A DNA stretch of 64,000 bases from positions 3,315,044 to 3,379,043 of the forward strand of contig NZ_HE997181.1 in the NCBI RefSeq assembly GCF_000312425.1, written 5' to 3'. The position numbers and the translations under genes were made by a program. This document shows, piece after piece, positions 63,334-64,000 of this stretch. The notes beneath the pieces were generated by a model, which saw nothing but the letters and a program-made list of their open reading frames with translations, searched no databases and was not told where the DNA came from. Every line of letters begins with the position of its first letter. Position 1 is the stretch's first letter. The DNA comes from Reyranella massiliensis 521 (GTDB lineage: Bacteria > Pseudomonadota > Alphaproteobacteria > Reyranellales > Reyranellaceae).

Positions 63334-64000
63334 CTATTCGGCGGCCTGCGCGAGCCGTGCCTCCTGCGTTGCCAGCCATTTCTCGGCTTCGAGCGCTGCC
63401 ATGCAGCCCGTGCCGGCGGCTGTCACGGCCTGGCGGAAAATCTTGTCCTGCACATCGCCGGCCGCGTAGACGCCCGGCACATCGGTCGCCGTCGAATCGG
63501 GCTTGGTGATCAGGTAGCCCTCGCTGTCCATCGCGAGCTTGCCTTTGAACAGCTCGGTATTGGGCGAGTGGCCGATGGCGATGAACACGCCGTCGGTGGC
63601 AATTTGCTGTTCGGCGCCGGTCTTCACGTTGCGCACGCGCACGCCCTTGACCAGCGGCGCCGGCGACGCCTCGCCAACGATTTCCTCGACCGTATGATCC
63701 CACAGAACCGTCACCTTGGGATTCTTGAACAGTCGCTCCTGCAGGATCTTTTCGGCGCGGAAGCTGTCGCGGCGATGGATCAACGTCACCTTCGAGGCAT
63801 GGTGCGTAAGATAGAGCGCCTCCTCGACCGCCGTGTTGCCGCCGCCGACCACCACGACCTCCTTGCCGCGGAAGAAGAAGCCATCGCAGGTCGCGCAGGC
63901 CGACACGCCGCCGCCACGGAAGGTCTGTTCGCTGGGCAAGCCGAGCCACTTGGCGGTGGCGCCCGTCGCGATGACCAGCGCTTCGGCTTCGTAGCGGTCA
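63334..64000 (-). CDS. trxB: Thioredoxin-disulfide reductase (partial, N-terminus off the right edge)
   Basis: NADPH- and FAD-dependent reductase of thioredoxin. The last 221 residues are in the window; the start is outside. The active-site CATC lies in GVSACATCDGFFF (about 63886-63897). The NADPH loop is VVVVGGGNTAVEEALYL, and the C-terminal FAD motif is VPGVYAAGDVQDKIFRQAVTAAGTGCMAA. The low-molecular-weight bacterial type. It lies upstream of the LysR gene in the same direction. Confidence 0.97.
   Translation of the reverse strand, partial: DRYEAEALVIATGATAKWLGLPSEQTFRGGGVSACATCDGFFFRGKEVVVVGGGNTAVEEALYLTHHASKVTLIHRRDSFRAEKILQERLFKNPKVTVLWDHTVEEIVGEASPAPLVKGVRVRNVKTGAEQQIATDGVFIAIGHSPNTELFKGKLAMDSEGYLITKPDSTATDVPGVYAAGDVQDKIFRQAVTAAGTGCMAALEAEKWLATQEARLAQAAE

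Overview
The window is a GC-rich, gene-dense chromosomal segment of an alphaproteobacterium. The evidence is an mraZ-to-ftsZ division cluster, an aa3-type cytochrome oxidase operon in the order ctaC-ctaD-ctaB-small ORF-ctaG-ctaE-DUF983-SURF1 running into thrC and an M16 peptidase, a trxB-LysR pair, a TctC/Bug-type binding protein and GANTC (CcrM-type) sites in the division promoter. A Rhodospirillales/Reyranella-like host is my guess; the genus cannot be fixed by reading alone. I found no tRNA, rRNA, CRISPR array, transposase or prophage gene.

Layout. (1) 1-18219, minus strand: a complete division and cell-wall cluster, mraZ-rsmH-ftsL-ftsI-murE-murF-mraY-murD-ftsW-murG-murC-murB-ddl-ftsQ-ftsA-ftsZ, with ftsZ cut by the left edge. 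Nearly every junction is a 1-4 base stop/start overlap, so the row is translationally coupled. Its promoter region (18220-18400) carries four GGG-repeats at exact 10-base spacing, two GAATC sites and a palindrome. (2) 18656-22000: a TRIC/UPF0126 membrane protein, a 103-base palindromic element, the RNase P RNA, an AmpD-like amidase, a TerB/J-domain protein and a TSUP exporter. (3) 22029-29367: uvrB, an exported alpha/beta hydrolase, an MFS transporter, then an ABC permease and ATPase without a binding protein beside an intradiol dioxygenase and a GNAT acetyltransferase. (4) 29532-31333: an Asp/Asn beta-hydroxylase-type protein and a methyltransferase on the plus strand, apparently inserted into a usually continuous block. 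(5) 31360-42182, minus strand: M16 peptidase, thrC, DUF1272, M32 carboxypeptidase, then the oxidase subunits and assembly factors (transcribed in the reverse of this order).

(6) 42502-50164: a hypothetical gene, an exported cyclophilin, an NTF2-like protein, an MDR oxidoreductase, the three-gene set ATP-grasp / alpha-E / transglutaminase-like (the last without its catalytic cysteine), and an aspartate aminotransferase. (7) 50277-54043: a fatty acid desaturase with a clear operator, a TetR regulator and an EF-G-like GTPase lacking the usual catalytic histidine. (8) 54154-56663: two Tat-exported thioredoxin-like paralogues, an Mpo1-like membrane protein and the MsrP methionine sulfoxide reductase. 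The first paralogue has an in-frame TGA exactly where a redox residue would sit (TGA-Gly-Gly-Cys), with intact coding sequence after it and a possible recoding hairpin; this is the most interesting item here. (9) 56758-61170: Bug-type binding protein, enoyl-CoA hydratase, GIY-YIG-like protein, acyl-CoA dehydrogenase and CoA-transferase, which look like a CoA-thioester catabolic set. (10) 61167-64000: a DUF6492 glycosyltransferase-like gene, a hairpin-rich intergenic stretch, a LysR regulator and trxB, cut by the right edge.
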